The notes under the pieces are model-generated. The model worked only from the letters and a program-made list of their open reading frames with translations, had not been told where the DNA came from and searched no databases. Source: Adhaeretor mobilis (GTDB lineage: Bacteria > Planctomycetota > Planctomycetia > Pirellulales > Lacipirellulaceae). Taken from it: DNA of 64,000 bases. Shown here piece after piece: positions 7,456 through 16,255 of this stretch (within the stretch, counting starts at the first letter, position 1; each line of letters opens with the position of its first letter). Made by a program: the position numbers and the translations under genes. The stretch spans positions 5,071,178-5,135,177 of the forward strand of contig NZ_CP036263.1 in NCBI RefSeq assembly GCF_007741515.1. The letters are read 5' to 3'.

Positions 7456-8806
7456 CCCCAAGCACTTCATCCAACATCGCTAGCAAATAATTAGCATCGT
7501 CCTTAGTAATACACATCGGCGGTTTGATTCGCAGCGTGTTTCCATAGAGCCCGCCTTTGCCGAGCAGCACGCCGCGCTGTTTCATTGCTTCCATCACGTC
7601 GGACGCTTCGGTGTTGGCCGGTTCTTTCGTTTTGCGGTCGCGCACGAGCTCCACGCCGAGCATGAGCCCCATGCCGCGCACGTCGCCGATGATGTCGTGT
7701 TTTTCTTGCAGCGCGAGGAAGCCGTCCTTCAGGTGGTTGCCGACTTCGAGCGCATTCTGTTGAATGCCGTCCTCCTCGATCACTTCGAGAGTCGCCAAGC
7801 CTTGTGTCATACTAATCGGATTGCCGCCGTAGGTATTGAAGTGAATCTTGTTGGTCATCACTTCGGAGATTTCCTCGGTCGTTGTAAACGCGCCCAACGG
7901 GATGCCGTTGCCAATTCCTTTGGCCATGGTGATCGCATCGGGTACGACATCGTAATTCTGGTGCGACCAGAAATGCTTACCGGTACGTCCAAAACCGCCC
8001 TGCACTTCGTCGGCAATGCAAATCCCGCCGTGCTGGCGTACGATGTCGTAGACGATCTGGAAGTATTCCTTCGGCGGCACAACCGCGCCTCCAACGCCTT
8101 GGATCGGCTCGCCAATAAAACACGCCACCTCGCCAGAGGTTTGGTACTCGATTACTTCCTTCACGTCGTGTGCGCATTTTAGATCGCAGCTCGGGTACTC
8201 TAAGCCATATGGACAGCGATAGCAGTAGCCTGCGTGCGTGTGAACAATACCCGGGGCGTTGTTCGATTTAAACTTCCACGAACCGTGCGCTGTGAGCCCC
8301 ATCGTGGTCGCGGTACCCCCATGATACCCGTTGCGCAAGCCGATGACCTGCGTGTTGCCGGTATGCTCGCGTGCGGAAAGAATCGCCACCTCGTTGGCTT
8401 CGCTGCCACTGTTAGTGAAGTAGGAGCGAGTGAGTCCGTCGGGCATTTTCTCCGCGAGTTTCTCCGCGAATTGCGCAATCGTCGGGTGCAAGTAAATAGT
8501 CGTGGTGTGCTGTAGCTTGCCTGTCTGCTCTTTCACCTTCTCGACGATCTTCGGATGGCAATGCCCCACGCTGACCGTCACAATACCCGCGAATGCATCC
8601 AGATAGCGCGTTCCTTGGTCGTCCCACACGTACTGCATATGCCCTTCGACGACCATCATCGGCTCACGATAGTACGTAATAACCCCCGGCGACACGTACT
8701 GCTTGCGCAGTGCAATCACTTCATCACGCGAAAGGCCGTCGTAAGGCGTGGGCTGGTGGTCGATGATGGGGAGTTGCATTTGTGCTTTCGTTGTCATTTG
8801 TGTCAC
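7451..8806 (-). CDS. Class III aminotransferase (beta-alanine/alanine-glyoxylate type)
   Basis: The 451-residue pyridoxal-phosphate enzyme belongs to the AGXT2-like group of class III aminotransferases. Visible signatures are LDAFAGIVTVSVGHCHPKI near residue 70, TNSGSEANEVAI near 135, the aspartate of IADEVQGGFGRTGKHFW near 258, and the Schiff-base lysine in ITMAKGIGNGIPLG near residue 293. In this neighbourhood the likely reaction is transamination of beta-alanine or 3-aminoisobutyrate to malonate or methylmalonate semialdehyde, which is the substrate of the dehydrogenase at 12033. Other amino donors cannot be excluded. It lies downstream of the NCS2 permease gene with about 100 bases between them. 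Confidence 0.8.
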   Translation of the reverse strand: MTQMTTKAQMQLPIIDHQPTPYDGLSRDEVIALRKQYVSPGVITYYREPMMVVEGHMQYVWDDQGTRYLDAFAGIVTVSVGHCHPKIVEKVKEQTGKLQHTTTIYLHPTIAQFAEKLAEKMPDGLTRSYFTNSGSEANEVAILSAREHTGNTQVIGLRNGYHGGTATTMGLTAHGSWKFKSNNAPGIVHTHAGYCYRCPYGLEYPSCDLKCAHDVKEVIEYQTSGEVACFIGEPIQGVGGAVVPPKEYFQIVYDIVRQHGGICIADEVQGGFGRTGKHFWSHQNYDVVPDAITMAKGIGNGIPLGAFTTTEEISEVMTNKIHFNTYGGNPISMTQGLATLEVIEEDGIQQNALEVGNHLKDGFLALQEKHDIIGDVRGMGLMLGVELVRDRKTKEPANTEASDVMEAMKQRGVLLGKGGLYGNTLRIKPPMCITKDDANYLLAMLDEVLGE

Positions 8807-8830
8807 TCGCTATCTTCAACTAAAAGATTT

Positions 8831-8910
8831 AGCCACAAAGTGCACGAAGGACACAAAGAAGAACTGCTTCTAGTTCTTAGTGGAGGGACTTTGTGCTCTT
8901 TGTGGTTCAC
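8831..8910. repeat. Imperfect inverted repeat (CCACAAAG type)
   Basis: CCACAAAGTGCACGAAGGACA starting near 8833 is mirrored by CTTTGTGCTCTTTGTGGTT ending near 8908. The arms match at about 16 of 19 positions and could form a long hairpin between the permease and aminotransferase genes. It resembles the CCACAGAG repeat pair at 10603-10826 in composition and may belong to the same class of dispersed repeat. It may also act as a transcription end signal for the permease. Confidence 0.5.
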
Positions 8911-10517
8911 TAGTTAGTAGGTTCAATATCAACATCACCCGCTTCAGGTACCAGTATACCCGGTCCCGTATCACTAAGTCCCCTCTCTTCCTTGGTGCCT
9001 GGCACAAGGTTATCCAATAGGATGCCCAGGATCGCAGCCACTGCCATTCCAGTGGAGCCAATCGCAATCGCTACGCCGTAGAGACCGTTCCCAAAAGCGT
9101 TGGCACCCCCATCTTCTCCCGATCCGCCCACATTGGCAAGCCAAGCGAGGTCGGCCTTACCTGTGCCAAAATCAAAGTAAAACGGCACGCTTAATCCCAT
9201 GAACAGCGCGAAGCCGCCGATGAACAAGTTGCGATCGCTGTTTAGATCGGCCTTGGCGAATTGTCGAACGCCCACCGCGGCAATGAGGCCAAACAACGCG
9301 CAATACAAACCGCCCACCACTGGCTTAGGAATTGCTGAGGCCAGTGCGCCAAATTTGCCGAACAGTCCCAGCAAGATCAGTACCACGGCTCCGATTTGCA
9401 CGACGTAGCGACTACCCACTTTAGTCAGTCCTACGAGCCCGATGTTCTCTGAATAGCTGGTACTACTGAACCCACCCAGCACCCCGGTGAGCGAGCACCC
9501 AACGCCTTCAAACCCAATACCTCGCGAGATTTCCTTTGGGGTAGGATCGCCACCGCCGGCCATGTTTTTACAAGCATGGTAATCGCCGAACGATTCGATC
9601 ATCGATGCCAAGTACCCAGCCAGCACTGCCACCACTGCGCTGGTCGCCAGCTTAGGAAAGCCCCACGGGAAGAAAACTGTCGTCGTGCGGAACCAGTCGG
9701 AACGGCTAACAGCAGAAGTATCAATATAGGCAGCGTTGCCCGGTTGAAAAATTCCCTGACTCGTCAGCACAGCACATACACTCACGCTAATACCAATGGC
9801 CGAGAGCATGGGAAAAAGTTGGAAGAAGCGGACTTGCTTGGAAAGCACGAGCGAAAACAGCACGATTAAAAACATCGTCAGCAACGATATCGGCCAGTGC
9901 GTCGCCGCTACTGGTGCACCGAACTGATAGAGCGCCAATCCAATCAACATGATCACCGGCCCGATCACTACGGGGGAGAGCATCCGGCGCACGTACCCCA
10001 TGAGACCCGTGAAGCCAACAATCGCCTCCAAGATGCCGCCGAAGATGATCGCTCCGGCGATGGTTTGCATGCCCGAGGAACCGGCGGCCTGCCACTGATC
10101 GACAATCGCGGTTATGTCTTCGTCGGATGCACTGCCAGCGGCTACGCTACTCCAATCAAGTCCTGCCTGCTGGTGTACGTCGGCAATGATCGCGAAGAAC
10201 GCTGCTAAGAACGAGAACGAAACACCCTGGATAATTGGCAATCGCGAACCAAATGTAGACTGCAAGAGTGTCGCCACGCCGCTACACAACATGACGCTCG
10301 AAATGAGTAGCGCCGTGTTGGTGAGTTGCATCTCAGTGAGCTGCGTCGTTAACTCCGCCGAAAGCCCCTCTGGCATTGGCCACAACACGGGACCAAAAAT
10401 CAATGGCACCGCGACAGTCGACCCAAACATTGTCAGTACATGCTGCAACCCCAACACCACCGACCGAGCAAAAGGCGGCTTGTCGTCGAGGCCATAAATG
10501 ATAGTGCGTTCTAGCAT
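8910..10517 (-). CDS. NCS2 family nucleobase permease
   Basis: The 535-residue integral membrane protein starts at the ATG at 10517; the in-frame codons before it form a polar, repeat-derived stretch. It begins ERTIIYGLDDKPPFARSVVL, then GLQHVLTMFGSTVAVPLIFG, the N-terminal signature of uracil/xanthine permeases. Multiple hydrophobic segments follow, and the conserved family loop GGFSSTSYSENIGLVGLTKV lies about two thirds along. It probably imports uracil, thymine or xanthine at the inner membrane by cation symport. Its place between the ureidopropionase and aminotransferase genes points to pyrimidines. Confidence 0.85.
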   Translation of the reverse strand: MLERTIIYGLDDKPPFARSVVLGLQHVLTMFGSTVAVPLIFGPVLWPMPEGLSAELTTQLTEMQLTNTALLISSVMLCSGVATLLQSTFGSRLPIIQGVSFSFLAAFFAIIADVHQQAGLDWSSVAAGSASDEDITAIVDQWQAAGSSGMQTIAGAIIFGGILEAIVGFTGLMGYVRRMLSPVVIGPVIMLIGLALYQFGAPVAATHWPISLLTMFLIVLFSLVLSKQVRFFQLFPMLSAIGISVSVCAVLTSQGIFQPGNAAYIDTSAVSRSDWFRTTTVFFPWGFPKLATSAVVAVLAGYLASMIESFGDYHACKNMAGGGDPTPKEISRGIGFEGVGCSLTGVLGGFSSTSYSENIGLVGLTKVGSRYVVQIGAVVLILLGLFGKFGALASAIPKPVVGGLYCALFGLIAAVGVRQFAKADLNSDRNLFIGGFALFMGLSVPFYFDFGTGKADLAWLANVGGSGEDGGANAFGNGLYGVAIAIGSTGMAVAAILGILLDNLVPGTKEERGLSDTGPGILVPEAGDVDIEPTN

Positions 10518-10602
10518 AGGCAGATGATAGACAGGATTAACAGGATGAGTCTTGTAGGCCGAAACAAGCAACGCACAGTTACGGCATGGATACCACAATG
10601 AT

Positions 10603-10826
10603 TTGAACCACAGAGGTCACGGAGGAACATAGAGAAACATTTGTTAAGCGAAGTTTATTCTTGATGCTGCGAGCTTAGATACTGCTACGGTCAAGCGATT
10701 TTCATCAAATTTTCGGTCCAGTCTCAATGCTGAGCATTGCATTAGAGTTTTCGTCGCGCTAATCACGCAGGGCGGCAGCAAGGTTAGAAAAGAACTCCGT
10801 GTTCCTCCGTGATCTCTGTGGTTCAA
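10603..10826. repeat. Inverted-repeat pair (AACCACAGAGRTCACGGAGG type)
   Basis: Two 27-base arms, 10603-10629 and 10800-10826, are reverse complements with one mismatch. The unit reads TTGAACCACAGAGGTCACGG and continues AGGAACA. They enclose about 170 bases in which I recognise no gene. The whole 350-base gap between the permease and the nitrilase gene consists of this structure and its flanks. The form is that of a MITE-like or REP-like element. Confidence 0.6.
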
Positions 10827-10867
10827 TAACACTGTGGCCACTCTAGCCAGAACGGCCTGCAAACAGA

Positions 10868-11740
10868 TCACGGCGCAACAATCGCGCCGTACGTTTCCGG
10901 CCGGCGATCGCGGAAAAACTGCCATGTGTTGCGCACTTCACGGATCATGTCGAAGTCCATATCGGCAATCACGATGTCGTCCTCGTCACGCTTATCACTC
11001 TGCTGGACGTACTGCCCGCGCGGATCGACGAAGTAGCTTTGCCCGTAGAATTCACCGATGCGCCAAGGCTCTTCCCAGCCGGGTCGATTAATCGCGCCGA
11101 CGAAGTACTGATTCGCCACGGCATGCGCAGGCTGTTCGATCTTCCACAAGTACTCGCTCAACCCGGCTACCGTGGCCGAGGGGTTGAAGACGATCTCCGC
11201 GCCGTTCAGTCCCAGGCAACGCGCACCATCCGGGAAGTGGCGATCGTAACAAATGTAAACGCCCACTTTGCCGACGCGCGTTTCAAACACGGGGTAACCC
11301 ATATTGCCCGGGCGGAAGTAAAATTTCTCAAAGAACCCCGGGTTGCAGTGTGGGATGTGAATCTTACGAAACTTGCCCAGGTACTCACCATCCGCATCGA
11401 TTACCGCAGCAGAGTTGTAGTACACGCCGGTGATGTCCTCTTCATACATGGGCACCACGAGCACCATCTCGTGCTTTTTAGCAAGCTCCTGCATGAGCTT
11501 CGTGGTCGGCCCATCCGGTAGGCGCTCCGTCAGATCGTACCACTTGACCTCTTGCTCCGCACAAAAGTACGGCCCGTAGAACAGCTCTTGCAGGCAACAA
11601 ACTTGCGCCCCTTGGTCGGCCGCTTGGGCGATCATGTCGACATGCTTATCGATCATCGCCTGTTTGATTTTTTGCACCGGCGAAGTAGCCGGCTCACAGA
11701 GGGTTGCCTGAATTAACGCGCCGCGAACTATACGTGCCAT
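10868..11740 (-). CDS. Beta-ureidopropionase (N-carbamoyl-beta-alanine amidohydrolase)
   Basis: The 290-residue nitrilase-superfamily enzyme has the Glu-Lys-Cys triad visible as CLQELFYGPYFC, GKFRKIHIPHCNPGFFEKFY and VYICYDRHFPDGARCLGLNG. The last motif and overall length are close to eukaryotic and bacterial ureidopropionases rather than to simple nitrilases. It would hydrolyse N-carbamoyl-beta-alanine to beta-alanine, CO2 and ammonia, the third step of reductive pyrimidine breakdown. The start at 11740 (ARIVRGALIQ) matches family N-termini; an ATG five codons upstream is possible. N-carbamoylputrescine hydrolysis is the main alternative, but the neighbours favour pyrimidines. Confidence 0.85.
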   Translation of the reverse strand: MARIVRGALIQATLCEPATSPVQKIKQAMIDKHVDMIAQAADQGAQVCCLQELFYGPYFCAEQEVKWYDLTERLPDGPTTKLMQELAKKHEMVLVVPMYEEDITGVYYNSAAVIDADGEYLGKFRKIHIPHCNPGFFEKFYFRPGNMGYPVFETRVGKVGVYICYDRHFPDGARCLGLNGAEIVFNPSATVAGLSEYLWKIEQPAHAVANQYFVGAINRPGWEEPWRIGEFYGQSYFVDPRGQYVQQSDKRDEDDIVIADMDFDMIREVRNTWQFFRDRRPETYGAIVAP

Positions 11741-12032
11741 TGCTGATGCTTTCATTGAAATGATTGGTCGGAAACGACTAGCGCGTAGACTAGTTGCGCA
11801 AGCTGATGGGCTTCCGCATCATAGCGTTTTCGCTTCGTAATCTCCACCAGTTATTATTATTGGACAGGCCCGTCAATCTCTTTGGACAGGATTAACGTGA
11901 TCACCCTGCGGCAGAAACAAAACTTGCGGAAACTACTCATCCGGGAGGCTATTACCCCTGAGTTTTGCTACGATAGGATTGCCCCGATATTGAATCCGGT
12001 GACTTGTTACCACTAACAGAAAGCACTCTTCC

Positions 12033-13547
12033 ATGACTGCCACCGCCACCCAAACGCCCTTTGTGCCTGTGCTGTCCGGCAGCAGTTGGCAAACCGTCGA
12101 GACAGAAAACTTTACCGAAGTTTTCAATCCATCGACCGGTGAGGTTATCGCCCGTACGCCTCACTTGAGCGCGGAACAAACCAACGACGTCGTCGCTGCC
12201 GCCAAAGCCGCCCTGCCCGCTTGGCGCGAAACGCCAGTCGTCGAGCGAGCCCGCGTGATGTTCCGCTATCGCGCGCTCATGGAACAGCATTTCGAAGAGC
12301 TCGCCGCACTGGTCACACGCGAGCATGGCAAGACGCTCGCCGAAGCGCGTGCCGAGGTGAATCGCGGAGTGGAAATGGTCGAGTTCGCCGCGGGCTTGCC
12401 GAGCCTGATGATGGGCGAAACGCTACCTAATATCGCGCGCAGTGTTGATGCGGAAGCGGTCAAGCACCCAGTCGGCGTGTGTGTGGGCATCACACCTTAC
12501 AACTTTCCGAACATGGTCCCGCTGTGGATGTTCCCCGTAGCAATCACCTGCGGCAACACGTTTATCTTGAAGCCGTCAGAGAAAGTACCGCTGTCAGCCG
12601 TTCGCTTGGCTGAGCTGCTCCTTGAAGCCGGCTTGCCTGAAGGTGTGATGAACGTCGCGCACGGCGATCGTGTTTGTGCTGAGACATTACTCACCCATCC
12701 CGATGTGGCGGCCATTTCGTTCGTTGGCTCCACCCCAATTGCCAAAGCGATCTACGAAACCGGCACCAAGCACGGCAAACGTGTTCAGGCGGCCGGCGGA
12801 GCGAAGAATCATCTAATTGTCATGCCGGATGCCGATCAGGAACAAACCGTCAAAGCGCTCTCCGCCAGTGCGTTCGGCTGTGCCGGACAACGCTGCATGG
12901 CGGGTAGCCTGACGGTTGCCGTCGGCGAAGCGGGCGATGCCGTCGTGCCCAAACTGGTCGACTATGCCGGTGCGATGCGCGTCGGCCCGAGCGACGGTAA
13001 TGAAAACGTGGATATGGGCCCCGTAATCCGCAACGACCACCGCGAACGGGTCGCCAGCTACCTGGACATTGCCTCCGGCGAGGGCGCGACCGTCGCACTA
13101 GACGGCCGCCGTGATTTTTCTGGCGACGGCTTTCTCATTGGCCCCAGCGTGGTCGATCACGTGGCTCCCACGATGCGTGTCGCCAAGGAAGAAGTCTTCG
13201 GCCCGCTGCTATCGGTGGTGCGCGTGAACACACTCGAAGAAGCGCTCGCACTAGGCGACGACTGCGAGTTCGGCAACGGAGCGGTCATCTTCACGCGCAG
13301 CGGCTACGCGGCCCGGCAGTTCAAACAACACTTCAACGCCGGCATGATCGGCATTAACGTCGGTGTACCGGCCCCGATGGCCTGGTTCCCGTTCACCGGC
13401 TGGAACCGCTCGTTCTTCGGCGACCTACACATCCAGGGCACTGAAAGCATCCAGTTCTACACACGCCAAAAAGTGACGCTCACCCGCTGGCCGCAAGAGG
13501 GCGAGTCGCACCACGACCCGGTGTGGAAGAGTGGTTCGGGGTCGTAG
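12033..13547 (+). CDS. mmsA: CoA-acylating methylmalonate-semialdehyde dehydrogenase
   Basis: The 504-residue aldehyde dehydrogenase superfamily protein carries features typical of the MmsA branch: FNPSTGEVIARTPHLS, ITPYNFPNMVPLWMFPVAI, the Rossmann loop SFVGSTPIAKAIYE, the catalytic cysteine in FGCAGQRCMAGS (about residue 285) and the C-terminal GINVGVPAPMAWFPFTGW. It converts malonate or methylmalonate semialdehyde with CoA and NAD to acetyl- or propionyl-CoA. It is divergent from the ureidopropionase gene across a 290-base region that should hold both promoters, and it completes the pyrimidine-to-acyl-CoA route. Its stop codon lies inside the inverted repeat that starts at 13544. Confidence 0.9.
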   Translation: MTATATQTPFVPVLSGSSWQTVETENFTEVFNPSTGEVIARTPHLSAEQTNDVVAAAKAALPAWRETPVVERARVMFRYRALMEQHFEELAALVTREHGKTLAEARAEVNRGVEMVEFAAGLPSLMMGETLPNIARSVDAEAVKHPVGVCVGITPYNFPNMVPLWMFPVAITCGNTFILKPSEKVPLSAVRLAELLLEAGLPEGVMNVAHGDRVCAETLLTHPDVAAISFVGSTPIAKAIYETGTKHGKRVQAAGGAKNHLIVMPDADQEQTVKALSASAFGCAGQRCMAGSLTVAVGEAGDAVVPKLVDYAGAMRVGPSDGNENVDMGPVIRNDHRERVASYLDIASGEGATVALDGRRDFSGDGFLIGPSVVDHVAPTMRVAKEEVFGPLLSVVRVNTLEEALALGDDCEFGNGAVIFTRSGYAARQFKQHFNAGMIGINVGVPAPMAWFPFTGWNRSFFGDLHIQGTESIQFYTRQKVTLTRWPQEGESHHDPVWKSGSGS

Positions 13548-13672
13548 GGTCCGCTGTGCGGACCATCAATTTGGAGTGACTTGAGTACGAGTCTGTCAGC
13601 AATTTGGCATTTCCAGTTGGCTCCCCTTAGGTCGCCCTTTTCGAGTCTAGTGGTCCGCACAGCGGACCCTAC
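13544..13672. repeat. REP-like inverted pair (GTAGGGTCCGCTGTGCGGACC)
   Basis: The 22-base arm 13544-13565 is the exact reverse complement of 13651-13672, with 85 bases between. Each arm is itself a hairpin: GGTCCGC, TGT, GCGGACC. This is the geometry of a bacterial REP doublet. The first arm overlaps the mmsA stop codon at 13545-13547. It may be mobilised in trans by a RAYT transposase, but none is in the window. Confidence 0.75.
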
Positions 13673-13863
13673 TTACCGTCGGCGTAGCTCGGCGGCTACG
13701 GCCACTATGGAGCAGTTTGTTGCTCAAAGCCAGAGTGAGTGACCGAAATTGGTTGAAGCCATTTTGACTTTGAGAAGTTTGCTTTGGTAGAATGTGTAGG
13801 AGTTGTGTTAAATTGCAATCCCACTAGCAAGACGCCTTTTTCAATTCATCGGAAATGAGAGCC

Positions 13864-14358
13864 ATGACCGACGAAAGCACCCTGCCGCGAAGCACTCCAA
13901 GAATCCGCGTAGGCCGCATTTCGCTCATTGCCGTTGGGCTTTTTCTATTGGCGGGGTCTATCGCTTGGCACTATCGACTGCTGCCGGGGTCGTATCCGAG
14001 CGCTCGCGAGAATGCCATTATGGTCATCGCTCCCTATCGACATGAGGGCACTTGGGTATTCGACGATGATTCCACAGGTCTTGTCAAGGAACCGTTTCTG
14101 GCAGGTGTACCAGAAATGATCGACGTTCTCGTAGAAGACATCCCCGACGCAGACGAGGGCTTCCGACTACTGTTCAGTGCAAAGCCTTTTCCAGGTCACC
14201 AGGAAAAGCTGACTTGGCTTCGTGGCGACTCCGAAGGCAACTTCTACGCCATTGATGATCCACCGATGGAGGGATGGATTTGTCCGGCCATGTTCAAGTA
14301 CTACTCGAAAGCACCGAAGAATCTCTATGTAAAGGCTGAGTGTATCCAGGAGCGATAA
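13864..14358 (+). CDS. Membrane-anchored DUF6717-like protein
   Basis: The product has about 164 residues, with a single N-terminal membrane helix (ISLIAVGLFLLAGSIAWHY, about residues 19-37) and a soluble domain of about 120 residues. The soluble part begins IMVIAPYRHEGTWVFDDDST and contains GFRLLFSAKPFPGHQEKLTW and GWICPAMFKYY, which match my memory of the DUF6717 family of planctomycetes; that link is moderately sure. No catalytic motif is visible. The start could instead be the ATG at 13855, three codons upstream. It stands alone between the repeat and a decayed region. Confidence 0.6.
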   Translation: MTDESTLPRSTPRIRVGRISLIAVGLFLLAGSIAWHYRLLPGSYPSARENAIMVIAPYRHEGTWVFDDDSTGLVKEPFLAGVPEMIDVLVEDIPDADEGFRLLFSAKPFPGHQEKLTWLRGDSEGNFYAIDDPPMEGWICPAMFKYYSKAPKNLYVKAECIQER

Positions 14359-14500
14359 GGGCAAGTCAGCCACGACATCACGAGGCGGCGTCTGGTAAAA
14401 CGTAATGCCCCACCCAGCAGCCAAGTCTAACACCTCGCCTGCCGTATCCAAAACCTGTCAGCAGCCGCCGAGTGCCAAGGAGGACATTCGCTACATTTTT

Positions 14501-14725
14501 TCAAGCCCGACGACGACCGGCACCAAGGGAACACATCACGACAAGAGCTAGAATTATGCTGGTAGGCTCAGGCACCCGGGTAATCAGTACCGCGAACACC
14601 TCGCCACTCGCAGAGGAAAGCCCCGTGGGGTTACCAAACACGTGCGGCGCATTCGCAATCAGTCCCCCATAGATGTAGCCCACCTGCGTGGTGCCGCCCA
14701 CTGAGGGTATTTCGCAACGACCCAA
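14501..14725 (-). pseudogene. Orphan PEP-CTERM tail
   Basis: About 74 codons end in RVPEPTSIILALVVMCSLGAGRRRA, that is VPEP, a hydrophobic helix and a basic cluster, the exosortase sorting signal. Only some 50 residues precede it, with no signal peptide, so it is the C-terminal stump of a lost secreted protein rather than a complete gene. The bases from 14359 to 14500 show nothing I recognise. Confidence 0.55.
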
Positions 14726-14814
14726 CGCCGCTGAGTGACGTCACGGCACTTCTTGTGGTAGTAGCTACCTTGCCAGTGCCTAGTTCGCTCATGCTGCTTC
14801 TATCTGGGAGCTCG

Positions 14815-15741
14815 CTATTCAGCAGGCGTGTTCGATGAATTGCCCGGCTCCAGCGAATATACCTTAAAATTTGTATAGATATGGTGAGTGCCAACCATGC
14901 GAAATCCGAAGTAGCCCTCCCGGTAAACCGGAAAGCGATCCGAGTCATACACGGCGTCTCGCACAACTCGCTGGCCTTCACTATCGCGTCCCTCGATCAG
15001 AATCCTGTCGCGGCGACCGATTTGATAGATCAGCTTGCCATCAACGATGTATTGAATCACGTCGTCGTAGGCCACCAGTTGAACAGTCATCACTTCGTCC
15101 GGAGTTATCAGATAGGCTGGCTTACCGTCTTTGTCGTTCAACATAAGATGCTCGGCTGGCTCTCCATCCAATGCACGCGGATATCGCCGCATCCGGGTTG
15201 TCTGGTTTCGACGCCCCCCGGTACTAGCGTAATAGCAGTGCATCTTGTCGTAGCTCCCAAAATCTCCGGTGTACCGCGACGAATCGAATAGCCCTTGTAT
15301 TGGATCTGCTGGGTCGGTTGCCATCCAGAAATTATTAATGTCGCTCGGCTGGACTCCTTCGATCGCCGGTTCATGTGTGGGACAAAGCACATTATAAGTG
15401 ATCGTCATTCGCGTTGGGAATTTCTTCTTGTACCAGATCGTGCATCCACGTCCCGGAGTTAAGCAATCCAACGAACGGTCTCGCGCCACAACTCGTGCCG
15501 AATCAAACCCCGACCGCCGCTGAATCTGAACTACCCAGTTGTCAAGGCTCTCGAAGTTATCCTGCTCAAGCAGCGGCCCAACAGTGAACAGTCCTGCGCC
15601 ATGGCCGAGCACTAGCGGACTTCCGCCGGAAGCTGGCTGGCTCTGGCCGGTCTGCGCCTGATCTGCAGTCGGTTGGGCAAGCGCATCAGAATATAAAATG
15701 GCAAGCACAAGCAGACCTGATAGAGTCGCGTTCATTCTCAT
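14815..15741 (-). CDS. Secreted lectin-like protein (DUF6250/DUF1961-like)
   Basis: The product is 308 residues. The start at 15741 is set by a GGAGG ribosome-binding site 10 bases upstream. A signal peptide (ATLSGLLVLAILYSDALAQ) is followed by a Gln/Ser-rich linker and a beta-rich domain with phrases such as LDNWVVQIQRRSGF, DCLTPGRGCTIWYKKKFP and DVIQYIVDGKLIYQI, ending GYFGFRMVGTHHIYTNFKVY. That pattern is a concanavalin-like jelly-roll fold of the kind seen in DUF1961 and DUF6250 proteins, often next to polysaccharide degradation genes. The family is from memory and the ligand is unknown. Confidence 0.65.
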   Translation of the reverse strand: MRMNATLSGLLVLAILYSDALAQPTADQAQTGQSQPASGGSPLVLGHGAGLFTVGPLLEQDNFESLDNWVVQIQRRSGFDSARVVARDRSLDCLTPGRGCTIWYKKKFPTRMTITYNVLCPTHEPAIEGVQPSDINNFWMATDPADPIQGLFDSSRYTGDFGSYDKMHCYYASTGGRRNQTTRMRRYPRALDGEPAEHLMLNDKDGKPAYLITPDEVMTVQLVAYDDVIQYIVDGKLIYQIGRRDRILIEGRDSEGQRVVRDAVYDSDRFPVYREGYFGFRMVGTHHIYTNFKVYSLEPGNSSNTPAE

Positions 15742-16255
15742 TGCTAGAATACCTCCCTGAGTCACCTGTCACAGTCACTCTTGATTTCGCGTGGATGTCG
15801 AACTGCTACGATGTCGTGGTCACCGAGGAAGGGACCACACGATGCTGGCAGCTTGCAAGAAGTCAATACTTGGCTGTTCTAGCTATCCTTTAGCCGCCAG
15901 GCAACCATTGGCGGCGACTATCGAACGGATGATGGAAGTTCCTGTAAGCGGAGAACATTACGGCACTAGCGCCGGTGAACACACCCGTTAGAGGTAGGCG
16001 ACACTCCGAGCTTGGATTGGGTCCGGGCTGTTTTCCGACGAGCAATCTGGGTGTAGGGATTATTATCACTGTCATGAAACACGTAGTGATAGACTTTCTC
16101 AAGCAGAATTCCTAGCAAAGCTATTTCCATTCTGGAAGCGTGATCGTCTATTGAGAGTCACTCTGGTACAATGTCGCGTGAAAAGTTCCCATTCGTAAAC
16201 TCTTCTATTCGAGATCTGCAATACGCGAAACTTCCGGAAAATACGCCGGCGTGGC
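15742..16255. other. Gene-free stretch of about 510 bases
   Basis: I found no reading frame here with recognisable protein features on either strand. The right part is the upstream region of the broken sugar-binding protein gene at 16256 and may have held its promoter. Confidence 0.4.

Noticed and set aside
14167..14451. Minus-strand 94-residue frame overlapping the DUF6717-like gene
   Set aside because: It is mostly antisense to that gene, and the short non-overlapping part has no recognisable features.
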